64,000 nt of DNA from Bradyrhizobium yuanmingense (GCF_029167105.1 NZ_JARFML010000011.1:62001-126000); one strand, 5' to 3'. Shown: positions 25,096 through 34,775, counted from the first letter of the stretch. Made by a program: numbers and translations. Notes: generated by a model not told the origin, from the letters alone.

Positions 25096-25478
25096 GTGAG
25101 CAGACGCATGGGATGGTCAAACGCGACCTCGCGCCGGGCGAGGAAGAAGAGCATAGCGTCGGCGCAAGGATCCTCGGTTACGTCGTCGGGCTCGTGCTCG
25201 CGCTGCTGCTCACGGCGACGTCGTTCTTCATCGCCGGCACGGACTTGGTCTGGCAGCCCTCGATTCCCGTCGCGCTGATCGTGCTCGCGATCGCACAGAT
25301 GGGCGTGCATCTGGTGTTCTTCCTGCACATCACCACCGGCCCCGACAACACCAACAACGTGCTGGCGCTCGCCTTCGGGCTGCTGGTGGTGTTCCTGGTG
25401 GTCGGCGGCACGGTCTGGATCATGGCGAATCTCAACGCCAACATGCCGCCGATGGACCATATCATGATGCGACAGTAG
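25092..25478 (+). CDS. cyoD: cytochrome bo ubiquinol oxidase subunit IV
   Basis: A 128-residue subunit with three transmembrane helices (about 27-48, 54-74 and 87-108), including the family motif VLAIAQMGVHLVFFLHI. The ATG overlaps the cyoC stop (ATGA at 25092-25095). No cyoE heme O synthase follows, so heme O must be made by an enzyme elsewhere. The operon ends here; repeats and a hairpin follow. Confidence 0.94.
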   Translation: MSEQTHGMVKRDLAPGEEEEHSVGARILGYVVGLVLALLLTATSFFIAGTDLVWQPSIPVALIVLAIAQMGVHLVFFLHITTGPDNTNNVLALAFGLLVVFLVVGGTVWIMANLNANMPPMDHIMMRQ

Positions 25479-25530
25479 CGCGCATCGCAAAGAGTAAGTC
25501 GTGAGCTTGATGCGTTGATCTCGCCGCATC

Positions 25531-25615
25531 GTCATGGCCGGGCTTGACCCGGCCATCCACGCCTTGCTCCATGCACGAAGCACGTGGATGTCCGGGACAA
25601 GCCCGGGCATGATGG
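25531..25615. repeat. rhizobial palindromic element (GCCGGGCTTGACCCGGCC type)
   Basis: The left arm GTCATGGCCGGGCTTGACCC, continuing GGCCATCCACG, pairs with the right arm CGTGGATGTCCGGGACAAGC, continuing CCGGGCATGATGG. Each arm is itself palindromic (GCCGGGC...GACCCGGCC). A shorter relative occurs at 60304-60332. Confidence 0.75.
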
Positions 25616-25647
25616 CCTCGGTTTGGAGCGACGCACAAAAAGAAAGA

Positions 25648-25670
25648 GCCGCTTGTTTGTGACAAGCGGC
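25648..25670. terminator. stem-loop downstream of cyoABCD
   Basis: GCCGCTTG, loop TTTGTGA, CAAGCGGC: a perfect 8-bp stem. It lacks a clear U-tract, so it could be a weak terminator or a processing site. Confidence 0.45.
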
Positions 25671-25846
25671 CCAAGTCTAGGGAGGAAACGCCCAAGCAAA
25701 GACAATCGGCCGAAGCCGGATTGCTGCCAAGGAACGCTCGCGCAAGGCGCTTGCGTAGGCTTACAAATGCAGCAACCGCCGACGAAGTTCAATTCCGGAT
25801 CAATACGGTCTCGGACTACCACTCACGGGTGCGTGAGGGAGCTTGC

Positions 25847-26635
25847 TCACCTTGGCCGGCGGCAATTGTAGGCCTTGCGGAAGCCGGCCGCCTGGGCGTC
25901 GTCCTCCGAGCAGAACCAGCGATCCGGTGTCGTGGTCGCGGGATAGCTCGGGCATCCGCGCAGATGGTAGATGCCGATATTGCCGGTGACGCGGGCGCGC
26001 ACCGCGAGCTTGCCCTTGATGCTGCAGTTGGGGGGCATGGTCAGCTCCTCCGGAAACAGCACGGCGCGGATTTCCTTGTCGCGGTCCGGGCGGCAGGCGG
26101 TGCCCAGCAGCGCGCCGTCCTTCTTGCCGCTGCGGAAATCTTGCGGCGCAACAAAACAGCCCTTCCAGATCCCGGCCGCCGACGCCTTGGCCTCGGTGGC
26201 CGCCGGCTTGACGTTGGCCTTGATCGGCTCGCGTGCGAGGGCAAAGCCGAGCTTGATCAGCTGCTCGTTCAAGCTGGCCTTGTCGCCTTCGGCCGTGCAG
26301 ATGGCGCGGTGCCGCTTGCCAAAGCTCTTCTCGGGTCCGACATCGTCGCAGCGCACCGTTCGTTTGTTGATGAGCTTCGCGAGCTGGTCGCGGGCCTCGA
26401 TGCCGCAGGTCCAGGCATCGGCTTTATTGTCGATGCAGACCTGGTCGAGCTCCGGCGCGTCGACGCCGTCGAGCCGATAGGTGACGTCGCCGAGCTGGAC
26501 CGAGTTGCCGTCACGGGCCGTCGCGGCGCCGGTCAGCGCGGAAACTGGTCCGGACGAGGCCAGAAATCCGGACAAGGCGAGAAACGAAACGAGCGCAAAA
26601 GCGCGGGCGGCTGCAAAGAATCTCTGGAAGGACAT
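25847..26635 (-). CDS. secreted thermonuclease-like (SNase) protein with C-terminal zinc-binding-like motif
   Basis: A 262-residue protein. Signal peptide about 1-34 ([21 protein letters not shown]). The staphylococcal-nuclease fold follows with [27 protein letters not shown] and [12 protein letters not shown]. The C-terminal part reads [20 protein letters not shown] then [19 protein letters not shown], which resembles the Cys-containing Ada/Excalibur-like tail often found on exported nucleases. The canonical Arg-x-Arg set is only partly evident, so activity is uncertain. It lies convergent to cyoD. Confidence 0.85.
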   Translation of the reverse strand: MSFQRFFAAARAFALVSFLALSGFLASSGPVSALTGAATARDGNSVQLGDVTYRLDGVDAPELDQVCIDNKADAWTCGIEARDQLAKLINKRTVRCDDVGPEKSFGKRHRAICTAEGDKASLNEQLIKLGFALAREPIKANVKPAATEAKASAAGIWKGCFVAPQDFRSGKKDGALLGTACRPDRDKEIRAVLFPEELTMPPNCSIKGKLAVRARVTGNIGIYHLRGCPSYPATTTPDRWFCSEDDAQAAGFRKAYNCRRPR

Positions 26636-26836
26636 ACGGTCTCGCTATCGATGGCTCGTGCGCCCCGTTCCTAGCATCCGGATGTGGCGAGACCAATGGT
26701 CTGCGCCTCGCGAAGTGCAACATTCCGGCCCCGCGGCTTTACTCCGCCGTCGCTCTGCCCGTATCGTTTGCCGGCCTTGCGAGGCGCGAAAGGCCGAATC
26801 GCCCGGTAAGCGGCGAGGGGGGAGGACAAGGTTGCG

Positions 26837-28435
26837 ATGAAAGACCCTGTGGATGTCCTGATCATCGGCGCCGGCGCTTCGGGCGCGGCGGTGGCGTGGT
26901 CGCTGGCCGAGACCAAGATGCACATCCTCTGCCTGGAGCAAGGCGGCTGGATGAACCCGGCGGAATATCCCAGCACGGGCCGCGACTGGGAGGCCAAGTT
27001 CTACGGCGAATGGTCGTCGAGCCCGAACGTGCGCGGCCGGCCCGAGGACTACCCGATCAACGACGACAACTCTCCGATCAAGGTCGTGAACTACAACGCG
27101 GTCGGCGGCTCGACGGTGATGTACACCGCGCACTGGCCGCGGCTGCATCCCTCCGATTTCAAGGTGAAGACGCTCGACGGCGTCGCCGACGACTGGCCGA
27201 TCGACTACGAGGCATTGACTCCGTTCTTCGAAGAGAACGATCGCATGATGGGCACGTCGGGCCTGTCAGGCGATCCGCTGTCGCCGCTGACGCATCCGCC
27301 GATGCCGCAGCAGCCGATGGGCCTGTCCGGCGCCATCATCGGCAAGGCCATGAACAAGCTCGGCTGGCACTGGTGGCCGTCGGACACCACGGTCGCGACG
27401 ATGGACTACGAGGGCCGGGCGCGCTGCATCAATCTCGGCCATTGCACACCGGCCTGCGCGCAAGGCGCAAAATCCTCCACCGACATCACCTATTGGCCGC
27501 ATGCGATCCGCGCCGGCGTCGAGCTGCGCACGCATTGCCGGGTGCGCGAGATCACCACCGACGAGAACGGCATGGCCTCGGGCGTGGTCTATTACGACAA
27601 GGACGGCATCGAGCAGTTCCAGCCCGCGCATGTCGTCGTCATCGCCTGCAACGGCGTCGGCACGCCGCGGCTGCTGCTCAACTCGGCATCGGGCCGCTTC
27701 CCCAACGGTCTCGCCAATTCGTCGGGCCTCGTCGGCAAGAACCTGATGTTCCATCCCTATGCGCAGATCTATGGCTATGTGAATGAGCCGACTGACTCCA
27801 ACCGCGCGCCGCCGACCTGCCTGTGGAGCAAGCAATGGTATGACACCGACCTGTCGCGCGGTTTCGTGCGCGGCTATGGCGTTCAGTTCGTGCGCGGCGC
27901 CGGGCCGGTGTTCGAGGCCGTGGTCAGCGAGCAGAAGGGCATCTTGCCGTGGGGCGAGGATCATCACCGCGTGTTCCGCAAGCTCAACGGCCATCGCTTA
28001 GGTTTTTCCGCGATTTGCGAGGACCTGCCCGAGGAGCACAATCGCGTCACGCTCGATCCGGTGCTGAAGGACAGCCACGGCATCCCGGCGCCGAAGGTCG
28101 ACTACACCATCAGCGAAAACAGCCGGAAGATGATGGAGCACGCGCTGGCGCGCGGCCGCGAGTTTCTCGAGACGGCCGGCGCGAGCGACATCTGCGTCAA
28201 CTCGCCGATCCCCTGGGGCGGCTGGCACCTGCTCGGCACCGCGCGCATGGGCACCGATCCCGAACGCTCCGTCGTCAACGAATGGGGCCGCTCGCACGAC
28301 GTGAAGAACCTCTTCATCGTCGACGGCAGCATCTTCGTCACCTCGGGCGGCGTGAACCCGACCTCCACCATCCAGGCCCTCGCGCTCTACATTGCCGACC
28401 AGATGAAGCAGCGCCTCGCCAATTTGTTCGATTGA
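26837..28435 (+). CDS. GMC family FAD-dependent oxidoreductase
   Basis: A 532-residue flavoenzyme. The N-terminal FAD motif is DVLIIGAGASGAAVAWSLAE. The GMC signature region is YNAVGGSTVMYTAHWPRLHP, and a Cys pair lies in CINLGHCTPACAQGAKSS. The C-terminal box is GGWHLLGTARMGTDPERSVVNEWGRSHDVKNLFIVDGS, with the catalytic His in WHLLG and a second active-site Asn in GGVNPTST. This form resembles gluconate 2-dehydrogenase large subunits, which pair with a small subunit as found directly downstream. Probable role: membrane- or periplasm-linked oxidation of a sugar acid or alcohol. No Tat signal is visible on this subunit. Confidence 0.9.
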   Translation: MKDPVDVLIIGAGASGAAVAWSLAETKMHILCLEQGGWMNPAEYPSTGRDWEAKFYGEWSSSPNVRGRPEDYPINDDNSPIKVVNYNAVGGSTVMYTAHWPRLHPSDFKVKTLDGVADDWPIDYEALTPFFEENDRMMGTSGLSGDPLSPLTHPPMPQQPMGLSGAIIGKAMNKLGWHWWPSDTTVATMDYEGRARCINLGHCTPACAQGAKSSTDITYWPHAIRAGVELRTHCRVREITTDENGMASGVVYYDKDGIEQFQPAHVVVIACNGVGTPRLLLNSASGRFPNGLANSSGLVGKNLMFHPYAQIYGYVNEPTDSNRAPPTCLWSKQWYDTDLSRGFVRGYGVQFVRGAGPVFEAVVSEQKGILPWGEDHHRVFRKLNGHRLGFSAICEDLPEEHNRVTLDPVLKDSHGIPAPKVDYTISENSRKMMEHALARGREFLETAGASDICVNSPIPWGGWHLLGTARMGTDPERSVVNEWGRSHDVKNLFIVDGSIFVTSGGVNPTSTIQALALYIADQMKQRLANLFD

Positions 28436-28442
28436 GGCTGTA

Positions 28443-28892
28443 ATGTCCGCAGACAACCAACTGACACGCAGGCAGCGCGACGATCTCCGCGCTATCGCCG
28501 CGATGATCATCCCGGCCAGTGACGAGTACAAGGTGCCGGGCGCCGATGATCCCGCGATTCAGGCGGACATGCTAGCAACGCTCGGTCGCGATACCAAATT
28601 GGTCGCGGCGGCGCTGGATCATTTGGCGCGGCTCGCCGGCGCCCCGCTCGCCGAGCTCGATGCCGCCAGACGCGATGCGGTGGTGCACGAGTTTCGGAAG
28701 AGCGGCGGTGCCGCCGCCGCAACCCTCGTTCGTGTCGTGCTGCAATGCTATTACCGCGATGACCGCGTGCTGGGCTCGCTGGGGCTCGAGCTGCGCGCGC
28801 CTTTCCCCAAGGGCCATGTGCTTCCGGACGGGGACTGGTCGCTGCTCGATCCGGTCAAGGCGAGAGGCGGCGCGCTGCGGCGGGCGCCCTAG
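28443..28892 (+). CDS. gluconate 2-dehydrogenase subunit 3-like small protein
   Basis: A 149-residue protein 7 bp after the GMC gene, in the same operon. The start LTRRQRDDLRAIAAMIIPAS and the end region VLQCYYRDDRVLGSLGLELRAPFPKG resemble the small-subunit family of gluconate 2-dehydrogenase, although a Tat signal is absent. It may stabilise or deliver the flavoprotein. Function by analogy only. Confidence 0.7.
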   Translation: MSADNQLTRRQRDDLRAIAAMIIPASDEYKVPGADDPAIQADMLATLGRDTKLVAAALDHLARLAGAPLAELDAARRDAVVHEFRKSGGAAAATLVRVVLQCYYRDDRVLGSLGLELRAPFPKGHVLPDGDWSLLDPVKARGGALRRAP

Positions 28893-28984
28893 CCATCTGG
28901 GCAGTCCGGCCCTGCGCTCCAGGCGGGCCACTTGCGCCGGCGGGAGCAGGCCACCATCTGTGTGAGCCTTCGAGGACTCTTGCC

Positions 28985-30004
28985 ATGTTGGACTTCACCT
29001 CAGATATCGCCGATGACACACCGTCATCGCGAACGAATGCGGCCGCCCCGGTCGATGACCGGGCGTTGCTGGACGCCTATTCCAATGCTGTGATCGACGT
29101 CACCGATCGCGTCGGCCCTGCGGTCGTGCGCGTCGAGACCGGCCCCAAGGCGCCGAACGGTCGCGAGCGCGGCGGGCTCGGCTCCGGCATCGTGATCTCG
29201 CCGGACGGGCTCGTGCTCACCAACAGTCATGTGGTCGGCACGTCGAAGGAGATCCGGCTGCGCGACGTCGAAGGCCATGTCGGCGACGCCCAGGTGCTCG
29301 GCGTCGATCCCGATACCGACCTCGCACTGCTGCGCGCCAATGGCGTGCGGCACTTGCCCTATGCCGCGCTCGGCAATTCCAAGAGCCTGCGGCGCGGCCA
29401 GCTCGTGATCGCGATCGGCAATCCGCTCGGCTTCGAATCGACCGTGACGGCCGGCGTGGTTTCGGCGCTCGGCCGCTCGATCCGCTCGGTGAGCGGGCGC
29501 ACCATCGAGGACGTGATCCAGACCGATGCCGCGCTCAATCCCGGCAATTCCGGCGGTCCGCTGGTGTCATCGCATGCCGAGGTGATCGGCATCAACACCG
29601 CCATCATCAACGGCGCGCAGGGCATCTGTTTTGCGGTCGCCAGCAACACCGCGCAATTCGTGCTGTCGGAGATCATCCGCCACGGCTATGTCCGCCGCGC
29701 CTATATCGGTGTCGCCGGGCAGACCGCGCCGGTCCCGCGGCGGCACGCGGTGCTGGCCGGGGTCGAGAACAAGATGGGCGCGCTTCTGATGCAGATCGAG
29801 CCGGATGGACCGGCGGCGAAGGCAGGCCTGTTGCCGGGCGACGTCGTCATCAGGCTCGACGGCGTCGAGATCAATGGCGTCGACGATCTGATCCGCGTGC
29901 TGGACCGCGACCGGATCGGCCGCCGGCTACCCATGGACGTGCTGCGCCTCGGCCGCCTGCGGGCGATCGATATCGACCCGATCGAGCGCAAGCCGGCGCG
30001 CTGA
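28985..30004 (+). CDS. S1C trypsin-like serine protease (HtrA/DegP type) with PDZ domain
   Basis: A 339-residue protease. The catalytic triad is His82 (TNSHVVG), Asp112 (PDTDLALL) and Ser189 (NPGNSGGPL). One C-terminal PDZ domain includes IEPDGPAAKAGLLPGDVVIRLDG. Unlike DegP/DegQ it has no visible signal peptide or anchor (it begins MLDFTSDIADDTPSS), so it may be cytoplasmic or use a different route. A single PDZ and short length fit the DegS/HhoB-sized group. It stands alone between the GMC pair and a palindromic repeat. Confidence 0.9.
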   Translation: MLDFTSDIADDTPSSRTNAAAPVDDRALLDAYSNAVIDVTDRVGPAVVRVETGPKAPNGRERGGLGSGIVISPDGLVLTNSHVVGTSKEIRLRDVEGHVGDAQVLGVDPDTDLALLRANGVRHLPYAALGNSKSLRRGQLVIAIGNPLGFESTVTAGVVSALGRSIRSVSGRTIEDVIQTDAALNPGNSGGPLVSSHAEVIGINTAIINGAQGICFAVASNTAQFVLSEIIRHGYVRRAYIGVAGQTAPVPRRHAVLAGVENKMGALLMQIEPDGPAAKAGLLPGDVVIRLDGVEINGVDDLIRVLDRDRIGRRLPMDVLRLGRLRAIDIDPIERKPAR

Positions 30005-30068
30005 ACTGTACTGAATCGGCAAGTCAAGCGATGATGCAGAATGTGTGGCGAGCGCGTCTCCACGATCT

Positions 30069-30155
30069 CGTCATTGCGAGCGAAGCGAAGCAATCCAGGC
30101 TGTCTCGGCGGAAAGACTCTGGATTGCTTCGTCGCAAGGGCTCCTCGCAATGACG
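30069..30155. repeat. rhizobial palindromic element (CGTCATTGCGAG type), copy 1
   Basis: The outer arms CGTCATTGCGAG (30069-30080) and CTCGCAATGACG (30144-30155) are perfect inverted repeats. The inner arms GAAGCAATCCAG (30087-30098) and CTGGATTGCTTC (30119-30130) pair as well. A related copy lies at 60202-60280. Confidence 0.85.
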
Positions 30156-30180
30156 GGGAGAGAGCTGGGGCTTTCCCCCT

Positions 30181-33100
30181 CTACTCCGCCGCCGCGGCGA
30201 AGCGGCTGTTCTCGAGCTCCGCTTCCAGCCGCGCCGTCTCGGCCGCCGCCAGCTTGACGTTGGCCTCCTTGACGTGGCCGAAGCCGCGGATGGTCTCCGG
30301 CACGCGCGCAAGCCTTGCCAGCAGCGGGATCTGCTCCGCCTTCAGCCCCGTGATCCGCTGGTCGATCATCGCCAGATAATCCGCGATTAATTTCCGCTCG
30401 GTCCGGCGCTCCTCGGTGTGGCCGAACGGATCGAACGCGCTGCCGCGCAGGACCTTGAGCCTGGCGAGCACGCGGAAGGCGTGGATCATCCAGCTGCCGA
30501 ACTCCTGCTTCTGCAGATGTCCGGTCGCCTTGTCGCGCTTGGCGAAGATCGGCGGCGCCAGATGATACTTCAGCGTGAAGTGACCATCGAATTTTTCGGA
30601 CACCCTTTTTGCAAAACTGCCGTCGGTGTAGAGCCGGGCGACCTCATATTCGTCCTTGTAGGACATCAGCTTGAACAGGTTCTTTGCGACCGCTTCGGTG
30701 AGCTCGGTTGACCCGGGCGAAGCCGCGCTCTCCGCCTTGCGCACCTTGGCGATTGCTGCGAGGTAGCGGTCGGCATACCCCCTGTCCTGATAGGAGGTCA
30801 GGAATTCGGCGCGTGTCGCGATGATGTCGTCGAGCGATTTCGCCGGGGCGGACGCTCTCGCCTTGAACTGGAGCACGCTGCGCACGCGCGACATGTCGTG
30901 GGCGGCGAGCCGGCCCCAGGTGAAGGCGAGCTTGTTCATCTCGATCGCGGCGCCGTTGATCTCGATGGCGCGAAGCAGCGCCTCCAGCGACAACGGGATC
31001 GCGCCCTTCTGGAAGGCAAAGCCGAGCATGAAGGGATTGGTCGCGATGGAATCGCCCATCAGTGCCGCGGCAATGCCTGTCGCATCGATGATGTCGAGGT
31101 TGTTGTCGCCGATGGCGTCGCGCAGCACGGTCTGCATCGTGCCCATCTCGAAATCGAGATCGGGGTTTTGCACGAAGCTCGCGGTCGGCTGCAGATCGGC
31201 GTTGATGTAGGCCTTGGTCACGCCGCGCTCGGCGCGGCTCAGCGCCGTCGGGCCCGCCGAGACGATCATGTCGCAGCCGAGGATGACGTCGGCGCCGCCG
31301 GTGGTGATGCGAACCGCGGAGATGTCTTCCGGCCTCCGTGCGATGCGGACATGGCTCATCACCGCGCCGTTCTTCTGCGACAGGCCGGTGAAGTCGAGCG
31401 CCGAGCAACCACGGCCGTCGACATGGGCGGCCATGCCGAGCAGGGCGCCGATTGTAATCACGCCGGTGCCGCCGATGCCGGTGACGAGGATGTTGTAGGG
31501 TCCGTCCAGCTCACGTGCGGGCGGGAGCGGCAAATCGGCGAACAGCTGCCCGGAATCGACCGCAGATGTCTTCATGCGTTTCAGGCTGCCACCATGCACG
31601 GTTACAAAACTCGGGCAAAAGCCCTCGACGCAGGAAAAGTCCTTGTTGCAGTTCGACTGGTCGATCTGGCGCTTGCGGCCGAACTCGGTCTCCAGCGGCT
31701 GCACCGAGACGCAGTTCGAGGCCTGCGAGCAATCGCCGCAACCTTCGCAAACGAGCTCGTTGATGAAGGCGCGCTTGGCGGGATCGGGATAGAGCCCGCG
31801 CTTGCGGCGGCGGCGCTTCTCGGCGGCGCAGGTCTGGTCGTAGATGATGACCGTTAGGCCCTTGATATCGCGCAGCTCGCGCTGCACGGCGTCGAGCTCG
31901 CGGCGGTGGTGGATGGTCGCGCCCTGCGGGAAGTAATTGCCTTGCGGGTATTTGCTCGGATCGTCGGAGACGATCGCAAGCCGCTTGATGCCTTCGGCCC
32001 AGACTTGATGGGCGATCTGCGCGACGTTGAAGGCGCCTTCGGCGGGCTGGCCGCCGGTCATGGCGACGGCGTCGTTGTAGAGGATCTTGTAGGTGATGTT
32101 GATGCCGGCGGCCGAAGCTGCGCGAAGGGCGAGAAGCCCGGAATGGGTGTAGGTGCCGTCGCCGAGATTCTGGAAGATGTGGGTTTCGCTGGTGAAGGGC
32201 GACTGGCCGATCCAGTTCACGCCCTCGGCGCCCATATGCGAGATCAAGTCGGTGCGGCGGGTCGGCATGCTCAGCGCCATGCCGTGGCAGCCGATGCCGG
32301 CCATGGCGCGGCTGCCCTCGGGCACGCGGGTCGAGGTGTTGTGCGGGCAGCCCGAGCAGAAGAACGGCGTCCGCGCGAGCTTGATCGGTGTGCTGGTCGT
32401 GACCGGGTTGTCGAAGGCCTCGAGCCGCGCGAGGCGCTGCTCCAGTACCGGGCTGTGATGGCCCAGCTTGCGCAAGCGCGCCACCAGCGCGCCGGCGACG
32501 ATGGTCGGCGTCAGCTCGCCCTCGCTCGGCAACAGCGGTGCGCCGCGCTCGTCGCGCTTGCCCGTGACCGTCGGACGCCGGGATGCATCGACGTTGTAGA
32601 GGATGCGCATCAGCTGGTCTTCGATGAAGCCGCGCTTCTCCTCGACCACCAGCACATCCTGAAGGCCTTCGGCGAAACGCTTGGCGCCGCTCTCCTCCAG
32701 CGGCCAGGTCATCGCCACCTTGTAGATGCGAAGTCCGAGATCCTGCGCGTCCTTGTCGGTGATGCCGAGGTCGGCGAGCGCCTGGCGCAGATCGAGATAG
32801 GCCTTGCCGGTGGCGACGATGCCGAGCCGGGCGGGCTTGGAATCGAGCACGATGCGGTCAAGCTGGTTGGCGCGGGCGAAGGCCTGCACGGCGGCCATCT
32901 TCGGGCCAAACAGGCGCTTCTCCGCCTCCAGCGGCGGGTCGGGCCAGCGGATGTTCAGGCCGCCGGGCGGCATCTCGAAATCATCGGGCAGCCTGATCTG
33001 GATGCGTTCAGGATCGCTGTCAATTGACGCCGAGCTCTCGACGGTCTCGCTGATCGCCTTGAAGCCCACCCAGCAGCCGGAGAAGCGCGACAGCGCAAAG

Positions 33101-33657
33101 CCGTAGAGGCCGAGGTCGAGATAGTCCTGGAGCGTCGCCGGGTTGATCACCGGGATCAGCGCCGCCGCGAACACCTGCTCGCTCTGATGCGCCAGCGTCG
33201 AGGATTGGCAGCCATGGTCGTCGCCGGCGAGCGCGAGCACGCCGCCGTTGCGCGAGGTGCCGGCGGCATTGGCGTGCTTGAGGGCGTCGACCGAGCGGTC
33301 GACGCCCGGGCCCTTGCCGTACCAGATGCCGAACACGCCATCGACCTTGGCGCCGGGAAACAGGCCGACCTGCTGGCTGCCCCAGACCGCAGTTGCGGCG
33401 AGGTCCTCGTTCAAGCCCGGGACGAAAGCGATGTCGTGCTGCTGAAGGTGCGACTTCGCGCGCCACAACGCGTGGTCGTACATGCCGAGCGGGGAACCGC
33501 GATAGCCCGAGATGAAGCCGCCGGTGTTGAGGCCCTGAAGCCGGTCGCGTTCGCGCTGCAACATGGGTAGGCGGACCAGGGCCTGCGTGCCGGACAGGAA
33601 GATCCGCTTCGATTCGAGCCGGTATTTGTCGTCCAGCTCGACCTGCAACAGCGTCAT
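30181..33657 (-). CDS. fused indolepyruvate ferredoxin oxidoreductase (IorA-IorB type)
   Basis: A 1158-residue fused thiamine-diphosphate iron-sulfur enzyme. The N-terminal alpha-type half includes GFISGYRGSPLGMYDHALW and a central TPP domain with FFCSGCPHNTSTRVPEGSRA and GIGCHGMAL. A [4Fe-4S] site is CEGCGDCSQASNC, with a further Cys group CNKDFSCVEGFCPSF. The gamma-type domain begins ILVTGIGGTGVITIGALLGMAA. The family oxidatively decarboxylates indolepyruvate or phenylpyruvate to acyl-CoA with ferredoxin; in aerobes it is linked to aromatic amino acid or phenylacetate metabolism. ATG 33657 is chosen; the 28 upstream codons are low-quality basic text. Confidence 0.9.
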   Translation of the reverse strand: MTLLQVELDDKYRLESKRIFLSGTQALVRLPMLQRERDRLQGLNTGGFISGYRGSPLGMYDHALWRAKSHLQQHDIAFVPGLNEDLAATAVWGSQQVGLFPGAKVDGVFGIWYGKGPGVDRSVDALKHANAAGTSRNGGVLALAGDDHGCQSSTLAHQSEQVFAAALIPVINPATLQDYLDLGLYGFALSRFSGCWVGFKAISETVESSASIDSDPERIQIRLPDDFEMPPGGLNIRWPDPPLEAEKRLFGPKMAAVQAFARANQLDRIVLDSKPARLGIVATGKAYLDLRQALADLGITDKDAQDLGLRIYKVAMTWPLEESGAKRFAEGLQDVLVVEEKRGFIEDQLMRILYNVDASRRPTVTGKRDERGAPLLPSEGELTPTIVAGALVARLRKLGHHSPVLEQRLARLEAFDNPVTTSTPIKLARTPFFCSGCPHNTSTRVPEGSRAMAGIGCHGMALSMPTRRTDLISHMGAEGVNWIGQSPFTSETHIFQNLGDGTYTHSGLLALRAASAAGINITYKILYNDAVAMTGGQPAEGAFNVAQIAHQVWAEGIKRLAIVSDDPSKYPQGNYFPQGATIHHRRELDAVQRELRDIKGLTVIIYDQTCAAEKRRRRKRGLYPDPAKRAFINELVCEGCGDCSQASNCVSVQPLETEFGRKRQIDQSNCNKDFSCVEGFCPSFVTVHGGSLKRMKTSAVDSGQLFADLPLPPARELDGPYNILVTGIGGTGVITIGALLGMAAHVDGRGCSALDFTGLSQKNGAVMSHVRIARRPEDISAVRITTGGADVILGCDMIVSAGPTALSRAERGVTKAYINADLQPTASFVQNPDLDFEMGTMQTVLRDAIGDNNLDIIDATGIAAALMGDSIATNPFMLGFAFQKGAIPLSLEALLRAIEINGAAIEMNKLAFTWGRLAAHDMSRVRSVLQFKARASAPAKSLDDIIATRAEFLTSYQDRGYADRYLAAIAKVRKAESAASPGSTELTEAVAKNLFKLMSYKDEYEVARLYTDGSFAKRVSEKFDGHFTLKYHLAPPIFAKRDKATGHLQKQEFGSWMIHAFRVLARLKVLRGSAFDPFGHTEERRTERKLIADYLAMIDQRITGLKAEQIPLLARLARVPETIRGFGHVKEANVKLAAAETARLEAELENSRFAAAAE

Positions 33658-33821
33658 TTCGGAAGCCCTCGTCTTTCGTTCGGCGGGAGGTTTGCGCTGC
33701 GGGAGGGATCGCGGCTGCGCGACGCGAATTGTGACAGTCAAAAGGATGGGCCAGCGAAGTCAATACGGCTAGCCGCATCCGTGGCGCTCCTGCTAGTCAT
33801 GGCTTGCGCGCGGAGGACTTC

Positions 33822-34775
33822 ATGACTGCAAACGCATTCGACACCGAGATCACGGAGACGGCCGAGGCCCTGATCGGGCCGTGGCGTCGGCCACGCCAGA
33901 TGCTGCAGGCGCAGACCTACGACGCGCACGCCTCGATCCATGACGACGCCACCGCGCAGAAGCTCGGCTTCAAGGGCGGCACCATCGAGGGCCCGACGCA
34001 TTTCAGCCAGTTCGCTCCCCTCGGCGAACGGCTGTGGGGGCGCGCCTGGTTCGAGACAGGCTGTCTTTCCGCGCACTACCGCAGCGTCTGTTACGAGGGC
34101 GAAGAGGTGCAGGCGACCCTGGCAAAGCCATTGCCCGGCACGCACCAGTGCCAGATCCAGATGGTCAAGCGCGACGGCACCGAGGTGCTGCGCGGCACCG
34201 CATCGGTCGGCGATTCGCCGGTTGCGACGGCGCTTGAGGCGCGCCTCGGCGAGCTCAAGCCGCTCGCCGACCCGGTGATCCTTCGCGACGTGCAAGTCGG
34301 TGTGACCGGCAAGCGGCAGTCGGTGCGCATGGCGTTCGACCAGAACATGGGCGACCTCTATCCGTTCTCGCTGAGGCAGAAGCTCGCCGTCATCACCGAA
34401 AGCTCGCCCTACTATTCGGGCGCGGACAATCCGTGGGGCAAGCCCATCATCCCGATGGAGATGCTGAGCGTGCTGTTCCAGTACCGCTCCAAGGACGATC
34501 CGCTGCCGGCCAAGGGCCCGGCCGTCGGCCTGTTCGCCGACCAGGAGATCCGCCTGCTGAAGGGTCCGCTCTTCGAGGGCGAGGAGTACGAGATCGAGCG
34601 CGAAGTGGTCGCACTCTCGGGCAGTCGCCGCACCGAAAGCGCCTGGGTCAAGACGCGCGTGTTCGACAAAGCGGGCGCGATGGTCGCAACCATGCTGCTC
34701 AACGCGGCAACGCTGAAGGAGTCCTACGCCCCGTATGAGGAAGAGCATCGGCGGCTGTATGGGGCGGGGCGGTAG
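33822..34775 (+). CDS. hotdog-fold protein (MaoC-like), function unknown
   Basis: A 317-residue protein with a probable double hotdog arrangement. Features are KLGFKGGTIEGPTHFSQFAPLGERLWG (hydratase-like GF-x-G-x-IxGP-x-H), then YRSVCYEGEEVQATL and a second half ending in VVATMLLNAATLKESY. MaoC-like folds bind CoA thioesters. ATG 33822 is preceded by CGGAGGA. It is divergent from the indolepyruvate oxidoreductase gene; a shared role in acyl-CoA metabolism is plausible but inferred. Confidence 0.7.
   Translation: MTANAFDTEITETAEALIGPWRRPRQMLQAQTYDAHASIHDDATAQKLGFKGGTIEGPTHFSQFAPLGERLWGRAWFETGCLSAHYRSVCYEGEEVQATLAKPLPGTHQCQIQMVKRDGTEVLRGTASVGDSPVATALEARLGELKPLADPVILRDVQVGVTGKRQSVRMAFDQNMGDLYPFSLRQKLAVITESSPYYSGADNPWGKPIIPMEMLSVLFQYRSKDDPLPAKGPAVGLFADQEIRLLKGPLFEGEEYEIEREVVALSGSRRTESAWVKTRVFDKAGAMVATMLLNAATLKESYAPYEEEHRRLYGAGR

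Larger units (their letters stand above)
25479..25846. other. 368-bp intergenic region with palindrome and hairpin
   Basis: No gene. It contains the palindrome at 25531-25615 and the stem-loop at 25648-25670, then about 175 bp with no recognised feature before the convergent thermonuclease gene. Confidence 0.6.
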
